From: Roseivivax halotolerans
GTDB lineage: Bacteria; Pseudomonadota; Alphaproteobacteria; Rhodobacterales; Rhodobacteraceae
DNA: 64,000 bases
Assembly (NCBI RefSeq): GCF_900115815.1
Contig: NZ_FOXV01000011.1
Location: forward strand, 1-64,000
Direction: 5' to 3'
A model generated the notes under the pieces. That model made no database searches. It was not told where the DNA came from and saw nothing but the letters and a program-made list of their open reading frames with translations. This document shows, piece by piece, positions 1-6,764 of the stretch. A program made the translations under genes and the position numbers. The stretch's first letter is position 1, and each line of letters starts with the position of its first letter.

Positions 1-119
1 ATGACGGCAACGCGCCGCCCGTCGCGGTTGTTCAGGACACGATTCAGGAGCGTGGTCTTCCCTGCACCGAGAAAGCCGGAAAGGACGGTCACGGGCAGCT
101 TTGGCTCTGTCTGGGTCAT
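1..119 (-). CDS. COG0523 (CobW/ZigA-type) GTP-binding protein, N-terminal fragment
   Basis: Only the first 39 or so codons lie in the window; the gene continues past the left edge. The start ATG is at 119. The fragment begins [20 protein letters not shown] and carries a Walker A motif, [12 protein letters not shown], near residue 15, followed by the RVAVI strand typical of the CobW/YeiR/ZigA family. These are P-loop GTPases that act as metal chaperones or metal-centre insertases. The 17-bp AT-rich palindrome just upstream resembles a Zur operator, so I favour the zinc-responsive subgroup. The subgroup call is inference because the CxCC metal motif is outside the window. Confidence 0.85.
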   Translation of the reverse strand, partial: MTQTEPKLPVTVLSGFLGAGKTTLLNRVLNNRDGRRVAV

Positions 120-136
120 CTGGGCCTCACCTAATT

Positions 137-153
137 ACGTTATATTGTAACGT
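137..153. promoter_or_regulatory. Zur-like operator palindrome
   Basis: ACGTTA-TATTG-TAACGT is a perfect 6-bp inverted repeat around a 5-bp AT-rich centre. It lies 18 bp upstream of the GTPase start in a short AT-rich island. Its layout, an AT-rich dyad of the GTTATA..TATAAC type, resembles known alphaproteobacterial Zur boxes. Binding by Zur is inferred from position and pattern. Confidence 0.55.
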
Positions 154-309
154 TTATGCATAGCATCAGGATGAGGCAACCCTTCCCGGCGCACCGAACC
201 ATCGCGCAGGCGAAATCACGCGGAGCGTGGATCAAAAAACGCCGCCGCGACCGATCTTTTGCGGCTACGGCGACGACTGGGACGTATCACACACAAATGA
301 GTGTTGAGG

Positions 310-510
310 CTACGAGGCGTGGACCGACCGGAGCCCCGCTAGCGACCCGCATGGTTCCGGCCATTGCGTCAGATGGACTGAACAATCCGCAGAACCGCCA
401 TCCGGGCCATCCTGGTCCTCTTCCTCGAGAATGGCGCTTTTCATGTCCGAAAGGTCCGTGCTGTGCATCCGGCTCGAAACGCTGTTGAGATAAAGGAAGC
501 GAAAGAACAT
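310..510 (-). CDS. Small hypothetical protein downstream of the DUF465 gene
   Basis: A 66-codon frame starts with ATG at 510, preceded by a good Shine-Dalgarno (GGAGG, about 4-5 nt before the start). It lies 9 bp after the DUF465 stop on the same strand, so co-transcription is likely. The product (MFFRFLYLNSVSSRMHST...) has a short hydrophobic/aromatic start and then an acidic stretch rich in E, D and G. I recognise no domain. The RBS and position support it; the lack of a recognisable family argues against. The stretch from here to the GTPase operator (about 154-309) holds nothing else I can support. Confidence 0.35.
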   Translation of the reverse strand: MFFRFLYLNSVSSRMHSTDLSDMKSAILEEEDQDGPDGGSADCSVHLTQWPEPCGSLAGLRSVHAS

Positions 511-519
511 GATGCCTCC

Positions 520-756
520 TCACGCTCTGGGTTGCGTATCGGGCTGGATGTCGAGAGTTCTCAACACCCCGTCGAAATGCACCATCTCATCCTTCACGCC
601 CAGCTTGCGGCGTTTGAGCTTCTGGAGCGCCACGCTGCATGGTGCCGGACGCTGGCGTTCGGAGGCGATCCGATCCTCAAGCTCACGGTGCCGCTTCTGC
701 AGGGTCGCGAGCCTCGCCTCGATCGAGAACGGCTTGAGCCGGGCAGACGATGTCAT
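520..756 (-). CDS. YdcH/DUF465 family small protein
   Basis: This 78-residue protein starts at ATG 756, which has AAGGAG about 7 nt upstream; an upstream in-frame ATG at 825 lacks that support. The sequence shows the DUF465 pattern: a helix with KRHRELEDRI (about residues 20-29), then LQKLKRRKLGVKDEM (about 46-60). DUF465/YdcH proteins are short cytosolic helical hairpins, widespread in proteobacteria and of unknown role. The length fits the family (about 70-80 aa). The gene is followed 9 bp later by another small ORF. Confidence 0.8.
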   Translation of the reverse strand: MTSSARLKPFSIEARLATLQKRHRELEDRIASERQRPAPCSVALQKLKRRKLGVKDEMVHFDGVLRTLDIQPDTQPRA

Positions 757-856
757 CTCATGTCTCCTTATATGCGTGATGGACAGGGCGCGGCTCTGTG
801 CCGCCCTAGAGATCTGGGGACGCAACGATCCGCCAAAAGACAGCCGCCGCAGATTG

Positions 857-879
857 TTCGATAGGCTTTACCTATTGAA
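857..879. promoter_or_regulatory. OxyR-type inverted repeat (ATAG-N7-CTAT)
   Basis: TTCGATAGG-CTTTA-CCTATTGAA is a 23-bp dyad with 9-bp arms and a single mismatch. It contains ATAG-N7-CTAT, the core half-site spacing known for OxyR-family LysR regulators. It lies about 100 bp upstream of the OxyR-like gene at 979 and about 100 bp from the start of the divergent DUF465 gene. It is probably the autoregulatory site. Confidence 0.7.
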
Positions 880-978
880 TGGACGCAGCGTTGGGCGATT
901 GGGCCGCAATCGGCGCCACGACTTGAAGGCTTGATCGGAAAAACCGATATTCATGCAAGCATTCAGCAGGATCTGTTC

Positions 979-1911
979 ATGCGCGGCGACATCACCCTGA
1001 AGCAGCTCATCTACTTCGTCGCGCTCGCCGACACGAAGCATTACCGCCGAGCCGCCGAACGTGTCGGCATCAGCCAGCCCTCGCTCAGCCAGCAGATCCT
1101 CGGGCTCGAAGGCGCGCTCGGTCTCGAACTCGTGGAGCGCGGGCAGCGGGGGGCCGTCCTGACACCGAGCGGGCGGACGGTGCTCGCGCAGGCACGGAAA
1201 GTCCTGGCCGAGGTCGAGGTTCTGCGCGGCTCGGCGGTCGATGTGCGCGACGGGATCGCGGGCACGATCCGGATGGGCTCGACCCCCACGATCGGCCCGT
1301 ATTTCCTCCCGCGTGTGATGCGCCGCCTGCATCGGGATCATCCGGGCTTGAAGGTCATCGTGCGCGACGCGCCGCCCGCTGTCCTCCATGAGGAGCTGAT
1401 CGCAGGACGTCACGATCTGATCCTGACGCAACTTCCGGTCCGGTCGGCCGACATACAGATCCGTCGGCTGTTCCGGGAGCCCCTGAAACTTGCCGTCGCG
1501 CAGGATCACCCGCTGGCGGAACGGGAGAGCCTCACCGATGCCGATCTCGCCGGGCGGGACATCTTGGCGCTCGCTGAAACTTACCCGCTCCACGATCAGA
1601 TCGCCGCCCTGTGCGACGAGCTTGGCGCCGAGTTGCGGCAGGATTACGAGGGCTCCAGCCTGGATGCGCTGCGGCAGATGACGGCGCTCGATATGGGGCT
1701 GAGCTTTCTTCCTGCCCTCTACGTTCATTCCGAAGTTGCGGTCGAGGACGGCGACGTCTCGATCCTGCCCTTTCGGCGGGATCGCGTCGTTCGATCGGTG
1801 GGTCTCGCGTGGAGACGCCGGTCAGCACACGGCGCGCTCATCGACGCGATCTCGGAGGTCGCGCGCCGCGTCGCACGCGAGCATTACGCGTCCGTCGTGA
1901 AGGTGGAGTAG
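979..1911 (+). CDS. OxyR-like LysR-family transcriptional regulator lacking the peroxidatic cysteine
   Basis: 310 residues from ATG 979. A TTG at 931 gives an N-terminal extension that is not family-like. Residues 5-65 form the LysR winged HTH (LKQLIYFVALADTKHYRRAA, ISQPSLSQQI); the rest is the effector domain. It aligns with OxyR, including the LHDQIAALC and SLDALRQM segments. At the position of E. coli OxyR Cys199 (peroxidatic) there is Pro203, while the resolving-Cys position is kept as Cys212. A disulfide switch of the E. coli type is therefore unlikely. An OxyR-type palindrome lies upstream. It may sense another signal, or act as a constitutive or antagonistic OxyR paralogue; that part is inference. 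Confidence 0.85.
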   Translation: MRGDITLKQLIYFVALADTKHYRRAAERVGISQPSLSQQILGLEGALGLELVERGQRGAVLTPSGRTVLAQARKVLAEVEVLRGSAVDVRDGIAGTIRMGSTPTIGPYFLPRVMRRLHRDHPGLKVIVRDAPPAVLHEELIAGRHDLILTQLPVRSADIQIRRLFREPLKLAVAQDHPLAERESLTDADLAGRDILALAETYPLHDQIAALCDELGAELRQDYEGSSLDALRQMTALDMGLSFLPALYVHSEVAVEDGDVSILPFRRDRVVRSVGLAWRRRSAHGALIDAISEVARRVAREHYASVVKVE

Positions 1912-1952
1912 CGGCGGCCGACAGTGATCGCGCTGCCAGCCGCGCGGCCTTC

Positions 1953-2300
1953 TCAGTTCGACATCAGCTCGAGCGCGTCGCCTTCCAGGATCTCGCCCGT
2001 CCCGGCGCTTTCGCCGTCTTTCATCCATTCGAGGGACGTGCCGTCGATCTCTGCCTGGTAGCAGCCGAAGTCGGTGCCGGGATAGCACACGCCCTCGTCG
2101 GTGATCTCGTACTCGCCGGATGTCGAGGTATCGTAATAGGTGCCGTCTTCAGCAAAATAGCTGGAATAGCCGCCGCCGCCCATGTCGCCTTGGAACGTGT
2201 TGCCGACAAGCGCCTCTTGCAGCTCGTCCTGGGTTGCGGCGAAAGCGGGTGCTGCCAAGGCGGCGATGAATGCGGCGGTCGAAGCGCGTAAAAGTGTCAT
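1953..2300 (-). CDS. Small secreted hypothetical protein
   Basis: A 115-residue protein whose ATG at 2300 has AAGGAT upstream. It has a clear Sec signal peptide (MTLLRASTAAFIAALAAPAFA, cleavage likely after AFA). The mature part is acidic and rich in Gly, Tyr and Asp, with two cysteines (CYP and CYQ) that could form a disulfide in the periplasm. The pattern GTYYDTSTSGEYEITDEG suggests a small beta-sheet protein. I recognise no family. It stands alone, between the LysR gene and the cobalamin transporter operon on the same strand as the latter. Confidence 0.75.
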   Translation of the reverse strand: MTLLRASTAAFIAALAAPAFAATQDELQEALVGNTFQGDMGGGGYSSYFAEDGTYYDTSTSGEYEITDEGVCYPGTDFGCYQAEIDGTSLEWMKDGESAGTGEILEGDALELMSN

Positions 2301-2387
2301 GGATCATCCTTCATTCTCTGTGATGACCGACAAGCTAGCCTAGCGGCGGATATGTCGAGTCGTCTGGCGAGCTCGATAAGGGCGAGG

Positions 2388-3440
2388 CTATCTGCGCCGC
2401 CCCAGCAACCAGATGAAGAACAGCCCGCCGATCAGGCCCGTAATGACCCCGATAGGAATGTCCTCGGGTGCCATCGCCGTGCGTGCGACGACATCCGCCC
2501 AGAGAAGAAAAATCGCGCCGACCACGGCCGAGGCGGGCAGAACGCGCCGATAATCGCCGCCGACCAGCATCCGAACGATATGCGGGACCATCAGCCCGAC
2601 GAAGCCGATGATCCCCGAGAACGCGACCATGACCCCTGTGATAAGCGCACCAACCGCGAAGACGAGAAGACGAAACCGCGCGACCGGAATACCGAGGGTC
2701 GAGGCTGTCTCGTCGCCCACCGTCATCGCGTTGAGCGCGCCCGCGCGTGAGAGAAGCCAGCCGCCGGATGCCAGAAGGATCACCAGAGGATAGATCAGTT
2801 GGTCCCATCGCGCGAGGCCGAGCCCTCCGAGCATCCAGAAGACCACCGTATGCGAGGCGCGCGGATCACCGAGGAAGATCAGAAGGTTCGCCGCGGCCAT
2901 CACGATGAAGGACACCGCGACACCGGCCAGCACCAGCCGGTCAGCACTCGTCGCATCGGCAATCCGGGAGACGCCAAGGACGAGTCCCGTCGCCATGAGG
3001 GCACCGAAAAACGCAAAGAGCGGCACGGTCAGAAGACCTAGGAACAAGCCTGTGTGCAAAAGCGCGAGGATCGCGCCGAAGGCACCGCCTGACGAGATCC
3101 CCAGAAGATGCGGATCGGCGAGCGGGTTGCGGGTCACCGCTTGCAAGCTCGCCCCCACAAGGCCGAGCCCGGCCCCGACCATCATCGCCAGAAGCGCGCG
3201 CGGAAAGCGGATGTCCCAGACGATGGCTTCGCGCCCTTGCGACCAGGTCGCCTCGATCATGCCTGGCATGAGCTTGTTGAGAAGGACACCCCAGACCGTT
3301 CCCGCGGACACCGAAACGGCGCCCACAGAAACAGCCATCGACAACGAGGCCAAGAGGACCACGATCCCACCAGCCGCGAGGACCGGCAGCGCCTTGAGGG
3401 TCCGTCGTTTCGGGACCGGTGTCGTGCTCTCGACCGTCAC
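2388..3440 (-). CDS. btuC: FecCD/BtuC-family ABC transporter permease (probable cobalamin uptake)
   Basis: 350 residues from a GTG at 3440, one base after the stop of the binding-protein gene. An earlier in-frame ATG at 3512 would overlap that gene deeply and adds a non-family basic leader. The hydrophobic protein has the multiple membrane segments of the FecCD/BtuC family, with the signatures RFPRALLAMMVGAGLGLVG and NPLADPHLLGISSGG near residues 80-120. It forms the transmembrane pathway for the binding protein and ATPase encoded upstream. The cobalamin riboswitch at the head of the operon makes corrinoid uptake the best guess; a siderophore or other corrinoid precursor is an alternative. 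Confidence 0.85.
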   Translation of the reverse strand: MTVESTTPVPKRRTLKALPVLAAGGIVVLLASLSMAVSVGAVSVSAGTVWGVLLNKLMPGMIEATWSQGREAIVWDIRFPRALLAMMVGAGLGLVGASLQAVTRNPLADPHLLGISSGGAFGAILALLHTGLFLGLLTVPLFAFFGALMATGLVLGVSRIADATSADRLVLAGVAVSFIVMAAANLLIFLGDPRASHTVVFWMLGGLGLARWDQLIYPLVILLASGGWLLSRAGALNAMTVGDETASTLGIPVARFRLLVFAVGALITGVMVAFSGIIGFVGLMVPHIVRMLVGGDYRRVLPASAVVGAIFLLWADVVARTAMAPEDIPIGVITGLIGGLFFIWLLGRRR

Positions 3441-3441
3441 G

Positions 3442-4389
3442 TCACTCGCCCCGGAACGCCTCGGCGAGCGTTTTGACCGCCTTGATGTTGCGCGGTCCCG
3501 GCGTTGCTTCAACGTATTCGAGCGTGACGAAGCGATCAGCCTTCACCGCGTCGAGATCCGCGAAGGCCGGGTTCGAGCGCATGAAATCTCGCTTCTGCTC
3601 CGCAGTGACCTCGCCGTAATTGACGATCACGATTACTTCGGGGTTGCGCTCAACGACTTCTTCCCAGGTCACGGTGGCCCAGCTCTTTTCGAAATCGTCC
3701 ATGATATTGCGGCCGCCTGCCGCTTCGATGAGCGCGGTCGGCATCCCGTAGCGGCCCGCGGTAAAGGGTGTGTCCTCGCCGCTGTCGTAGACGAAGACGC
3801 GCGGCGCCTCCCCCTCTCCAAGCCCTTCGCTGAACTGGGCCAGTTCCGCCCGATACCCTTCGACCAGCTCCGTCGCCCGCTCTTCGACCTGGAAGATCCG
3901 GCCAAGGTTCATGAGGTCATTATACATGTCCTCGATGCTGGCCTTTTCCGTTTTCATGATATGCGCGCAGGATTCGGATAATTCGTAGACCTTGATCCCG
4001 AAAGGCTCGAGCGTGTCGGGCGTCACTTCGCCGCCGACCTTCATGCCGTAATTCCAACCCGCGAAGAAGAAATCCGCGTCCGCGCCAACCAGTACCTCTT
4101 TGGAGGGGTATTTCGCGGAGAGTTCCGGCAGTTCCTCGACGCCCGCGCGCATGTCCTCGTCGAGCGTCTTCCAGCCGGAAATGCCGGTATAGCCGACCAT
4201 GCGATCAGCCAGACCGAGCACGAGCATCATTTCGGTCAGGTTCACGTCGTTCGCGACCGCCCGCTGAGGCGGCGCGTCGAAGGTGACCGTGCGGTCGCAG
4301 CTTTTCACGGTGGTTTCAGCACTCGCCATGCCAGCGCCGAGCATCAGGGCGCCGGCCACGAAAGTGAGGGACTTCATCATATCGGTCAT
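3442..4389 (-). CDS. btuF: Periplasmic binding protein of the cobalamin-type ABC transporter
   Basis: 315 residues. The ATG at 4389 overlaps the ATPase stop (ATGA); a second ATG four codons in (MKSLTF) is the likelier first residue of the signal peptide, which ends near MASAE. The mature protein is a class III (TroA/BtuF-like) binding protein. It has the N-terminal PPQRAVANDVNLTEMMLVLG strand, two lobes joined by a long helix, and TPGPRNIKAVKTLAEAF at the end. It should capture the ligand and deliver it to the permease. Position within a riboswitch-controlled operon supports a corrinoid ligand. Siderophore specificity cannot be excluded from sequence alone. Confidence 0.82.
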   Translation of the reverse strand: MTDMMKSLTFVAGALMLGAGMASAETTVKSCDRTVTFDAPPQRAVANDVNLTEMMLVLGLADRMVGYTGISGWKTLDEDMRAGVEELPELSAKYPSKEVLVGADADFFFAGWNYGMKVGGEVTPDTLEPFGIKVYELSESCAHIMKTEKASIEDMYNDLMNLGRIFQVEERATELVEGYRAELAQFSEGLGEGEAPRVFVYDSGEDTPFTAGRYGMPTALIEAAGGRNIMDDFEKSWATVTWEEVVERNPEVIVIVNYGEVTAEQKRDFMRSNPAFADLDAVKADRFVTLEYVEATPGPRNIKAVKTLAEAFRGE

Positions 4390-5183
4390 TCTTCTTGCAG
4401 GTGAAAAGTAAGGTGGTCCGTTGCGCTCAGGCTCAAATGATCGCGGCGCGCGTCGACGTCGAATGCGCGAGAGACAGATGCTTCGCAGAGCACTGTGTGA
4501 GGCGGGCCGAACCCGAGGGTGCGGCCCGATTTGAGGAGCAACACGTCATCGCAGACGCCCGCAGCCATGTTGAGATCGTGCAGCGACGTGACGATAGTGA
4601 GCGGCAGGTCGCGGATCAGCCGAAGCACTTCGAGCTGATGGCGGATATCGAGATGATTCGTCGGCTCGTCGAGGATCAGAAGGCCCGGCTCCTGTGCCAG
4701 CGCACGAGCCACCATGACCCGCTGACGCTCTCCGCCCGACAAGGTGCCGAGATGACGGTCGGCAAATCCGCGCAGCGCGAGGCGGTCGAGCGCGCCGTCG
4801 ACGATCTCTGCATCGCGCGCACCGCCAAAACCGCCGAGGCCGGAGCGGTGCGGCGTGCGTCCCAGAGCCACGATTTCGCGCACCGTGAGAGCGAAGTCCG
4901 TCGGCTGTTCCTGAAGCACTGCCGCGACCTTCCGCGCCACGTTCCGCGCGGACATGCGCCAAATGTCCTCGCCATCGAGCCAGACACGTCCGCTCGTCGG
5001 TCGATAATAGCGATAGAGCAGGCGCAGGAGCGTCGTTTTACCGGCGCCGTTCGGGCCGACGATGCCCAGGACCCGCCCTGGATTCAGCGCCAAGGTCGTC
5101 TCCATCAGGATCGGACTCGTGCCTTTCTTCAGCGTCCAGGACACGCCTTCGAGTTCGAGGCCCGCGGCCGCTTGAGCAGTCAA
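4386..5183 (-). CDS. btuD: ABC transporter ATP-binding protein (BtuD/FecE type)
   Basis: 265 residues. I place the start at TTG 5183, which overlaps the upstream stop (TTGA) and follows GAAGGG; the long in-frame upstream extension looks non-coding because it lies antisense-like over the small gene. Walker A is GPNGAGKTT (about residue 37), the signature is LSGGERQRVMVARAL, Walker B is LLILDEPTNHLD, and the H-loop histidine lies in VTSLHD. The length fits FecE/BtuD. It energises the adjacent permease. The ATGA overlap with the binding-protein gene indicates translational coupling. Confidence 0.87.
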   Translation of the reverse strand: MTAQAAAGLELEGVSWTLKKGTSPILMETTLALNPGRVLGIVGPNGAGKTTLLRLLYRYYRPTSGRVWLDGEDIWRMSARNVARKVAAVLQEQPTDFALTVREIVALGRTPHRSGLGGFGGARDAEIVDGALDRLALRGFADRHLGTLSGGERQRVMVARALAQEPGLLILDEPTNHLDIRHQLEVLRLIRDLPLTIVTSLHDLNMAAGVCDDVLLLKSGRTLGFGPPHTVLCEASVSRAFDVDARRDHLSLSATDHLTFHLQEE

Positions 5184-5482
5184 GGCGTCACCCTTCGGGC
5201 ACGCGCTCCGCCGCGCCGCGTCGCCTGCGGCAGCCGCAACGTCAGCGGGGCCGGTGACGCCGCCACAGCGCGCGCGACGAGATCGCAAAACACTGCAAGC
5301 GCAGGCGAGTATCCGGCCGCCGGCAGGGACAGCACCAACGCCCGCTCGGCCTCTTGTGCGAAGCTGCGGTCGCCGGGCAAGGCGCCCAGCCATTGCAGGA
5401 AACCGAGATGTCCCATCTCGTCCGCACGATCAGGCGGCATGGGTCCTATATCGAGTTGTGAAATCGTGTATTCGAGAAACAT
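5180..5482 (-). CDS. Conserved-looking small protein, first gene of the cobalamin-riboswitch operon
   Basis: 100 residues from ATG 5482, with GGAGG 5 nt upstream. It is the first gene after the cobalamin riboswitch and overlaps the ATPase start. The product begins MFLEYTISQLDIGPMPPDRA and has a central hydrophobic, tryptophan-containing stretch (HLGFLQWLGALPGD) and an AVFCDLVARAV helix with one cysteine. There is no signal peptide. The C-terminus is basic (TRRGGARARRVTP). I recognise no characterised family. The strong RBS, the coupling and the riboswitch control suggest a real role in corrinoid uptake or use, but the function is unknown. Confidence 0.65.
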   Translation of the reverse strand: MFLEYTISQLDIGPMPPDRADEMGHLGFLQWLGALPGDRSFAQEAERALVLSLPAAGYSPALAVFCDLVARAVAASPAPLTLRLPQATRRGGARARRVTP

Positions 5483-5619
5483 CGCGCCCTCCGCGCAAAG
5501 CGGCAGGGCAATCGGGATACCGGCGATGTAATCGTCCCTGTCAGGTCCATCTCTGGCACTCCGTCCCGAGACGCCCCGCCCGGGTTGAAGGTGGCTGCGA
5601 AACGCTGATGCGCTCCGGA

Positions 5620-5782
5620 GATGGCAGGTCTCCTGACTCGCGGGTCATTGCTTGTTCGAACCTTCCCGGGCCCGTGGTGGCCCAGTGGCGACATCGAACG
5701 CGCTCTCCGCTCACAGTTGCGGGGGCAGTCACGGATTTGGCGAGTGGTGCCGCACCGTGTTCCCTTTCTCATCCCTTGGCCC
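5620..5782 (-). ncRNA. Cobalamin (AdoCbl) riboswitch
   Basis: Read on the minus strand, this stretch has the landmarks of the class in order. They are a 5' GGGAACACGGTGC element (about 5768-5750), AATCCGTGACTGCCCCCGCA followed by ACTGTGAG (about 5737-5709), the B12 box CGCCACTGGG (5690-5681), a GGGAAGG element (about 5669-5663), and the terminal GAGTCAGGAGACCTGCC (about 5639-5623). It leads the small protein and BtuDFC-like genes, so high cobalamin should reduce their expression. About 140 nt separate it from the first start codon (5482); I could not settle whether control is by termination or translation. Confidence 0.93.
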
Positions 5783-5785
5783 GAA

Positions 5786-5809
5786 GGCCGTCGAGAACCA
5801 TCGACGGCC
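5786..5809. terminator. Perfect 9-bp hairpin between frcA and the riboswitch
   Basis: GGCCGTCGA-GAACCA-TCGACGGCC is a perfect 9-bp stem with a 6-nt loop. It lies just 5' of the riboswitch and about 105 bp after the frcA stop on the minus strand. It may end the frc transcript before the riboswitch operon. No U-run follows it, so an intrinsic terminator is only possible; Rho-dependent stop or RNA protection are alternatives. Confidence 0.45.
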
Positions 5810-5914
5810 ACGTGCTCACACTCCCTCGTTCGGGTCAAGACGCGGCGGGATCACCCGGGACCAAAGCGCAGCCTCAAGTCATGGGAGCGGTCGGCTCTGC
5901 GCCCTGCCCGGCTA

Positions 5915-6688
5915 TCAGGCCGCCACGCCCTCCGGCACCTTCGCGCCGGTCATGTAGGCCACAGCGTCGGACATCGAATGTTCCTTGGGATCGATCACGC
6001 AGAGCCTCTTGCCAAGACGATGGACATGAATCCGGTCGGCCAGTTCGAAGACATGCGGCATGTTGTGCGAGATCAGGATGATCGGAATGCCCCGGCTTCG
6101 CACGTCGAGGATCAGCTCGAGCACCTTGCGGCTTTCCTTCACGCCAAGCGCCGCAGTGGGCTCGTCGAGGATGATGACCTTCGAGCCGAAGGCGGCGGCG
6201 CGGGCCACGGCCACGCCCTGCCGCTGACCGCCGGACAGCGTCTCGACCGCCTGGTTGATGTTCTGGATCGTCATCAGGCCAAGGTCGTTCAGCTTCTCGC
6301 GGGCGATCTGCTCCATCTTCGGCTTGTCGAGCTGTCGCAGCCATTTGCCGCGAAAGCCGGGCCTGCGGATCTCCCGGCCCATGAACATGTTGTCCGCGAT
6401 CGACAGCGCGGGCGACATGGCAAGGGTCTGGTAGACGGTTTCGATCCCGTGCGCGCGCGCTTCGATGGGGGAATGGAAGAGCACCTTCTTGCCATCGAGC
6501 CAGATCTCGCCGGAATCGGGCACCACGGCACCCGAGACGGCCTTCACCAGCGTCGACTTTCCGGCCCCGTTGTCTCCGATCACGGCAAGGATTTCGCCAG
6601 GATAAAGGTCGAAGTCGCAATGATCGATGGCAACGACCTTGCCGAAGCGCTTCACGAGGTTGCGGGCCTTGAGCATGGGTTCGGTCAT
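5915..6688 (-). CDS. frcA: Sugar ABC transporter ATP-binding protein (FrcA type)
   Basis: 257 residues with a single ATPase domain. The single domain distinguishes FrcA from the double-domain RbsA/XylG type. Walker A is GDNGAGKST (about residue 38), the signature is LSGGQRQGVAVARA, and Walker B is VIILDEPTAALG with the switch histidine in ILISHNM. The ATG at 6688 has AAGGTG upstream. It is the last gene of the frcB-frcC-frcA operon and powers import of fructose, ribose or mannose-type sugars. The exact sugar is inferred from family resemblance. A 15-bp repeat of its RBS/start region sits 65 bp upstream at the frcC stop. Confidence 0.88.
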   Translation of the reverse strand: MTEPMLKARNLVKRFGKVVAIDHCDFDLYPGEILAVIGDNGAGKSTLVKAVSGAVVPDSGEIWLDGKKVLFHSPIEARAHGIETVYQTLAMSPALSIADNMFMGREIRRPGFRGKWLRQLDKPKMEQIAREKLNDLGLMTIQNINQAVETLSGGQRQGVAVARAAAFGSKVIILDEPTAALGVKESRKVLELILDVRSRGIPIILISHNMPHVFELADRIHVHRLGKRLCVIDPKEHSMSDAVAYMTGAKVPEGVAA

Positions 6689-6764
6689 GTCGTCACCTTT
6701 CGGGCCGAGGGCAGCATTGATGCGTGCAAGAGCGTGGTTGGGCGCTTGCTCATGTCGTCACCTT
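6685..6764. repeat. 15-bp direct repeat at the frcC/frcA junction
   Basis: TCATGTCGTCACCTT occurs at 6685-6699 and again at 6750-6764. On the minus strand each copy reads AAGGTGACGACATGA, a Shine-Dalgarno plus start/stop codon. The first copy serves frcA; the second contains the frcC stop and opens a 22-codon frame (MSKRPTTLLH...) ending in RKVTT, like FrcC itself. This looks like a small tandem duplication of the junction. Confidence 0.75.

Noticed and set aside
5184-5393. N-terminal extension of the ABC ATPase up to 5393
   Set aside because: It lies over the small riboswitch-controlled gene, is Arg/Ala-rich and unlike ATPases; TTG 5183 is coupled to the preceding stop.
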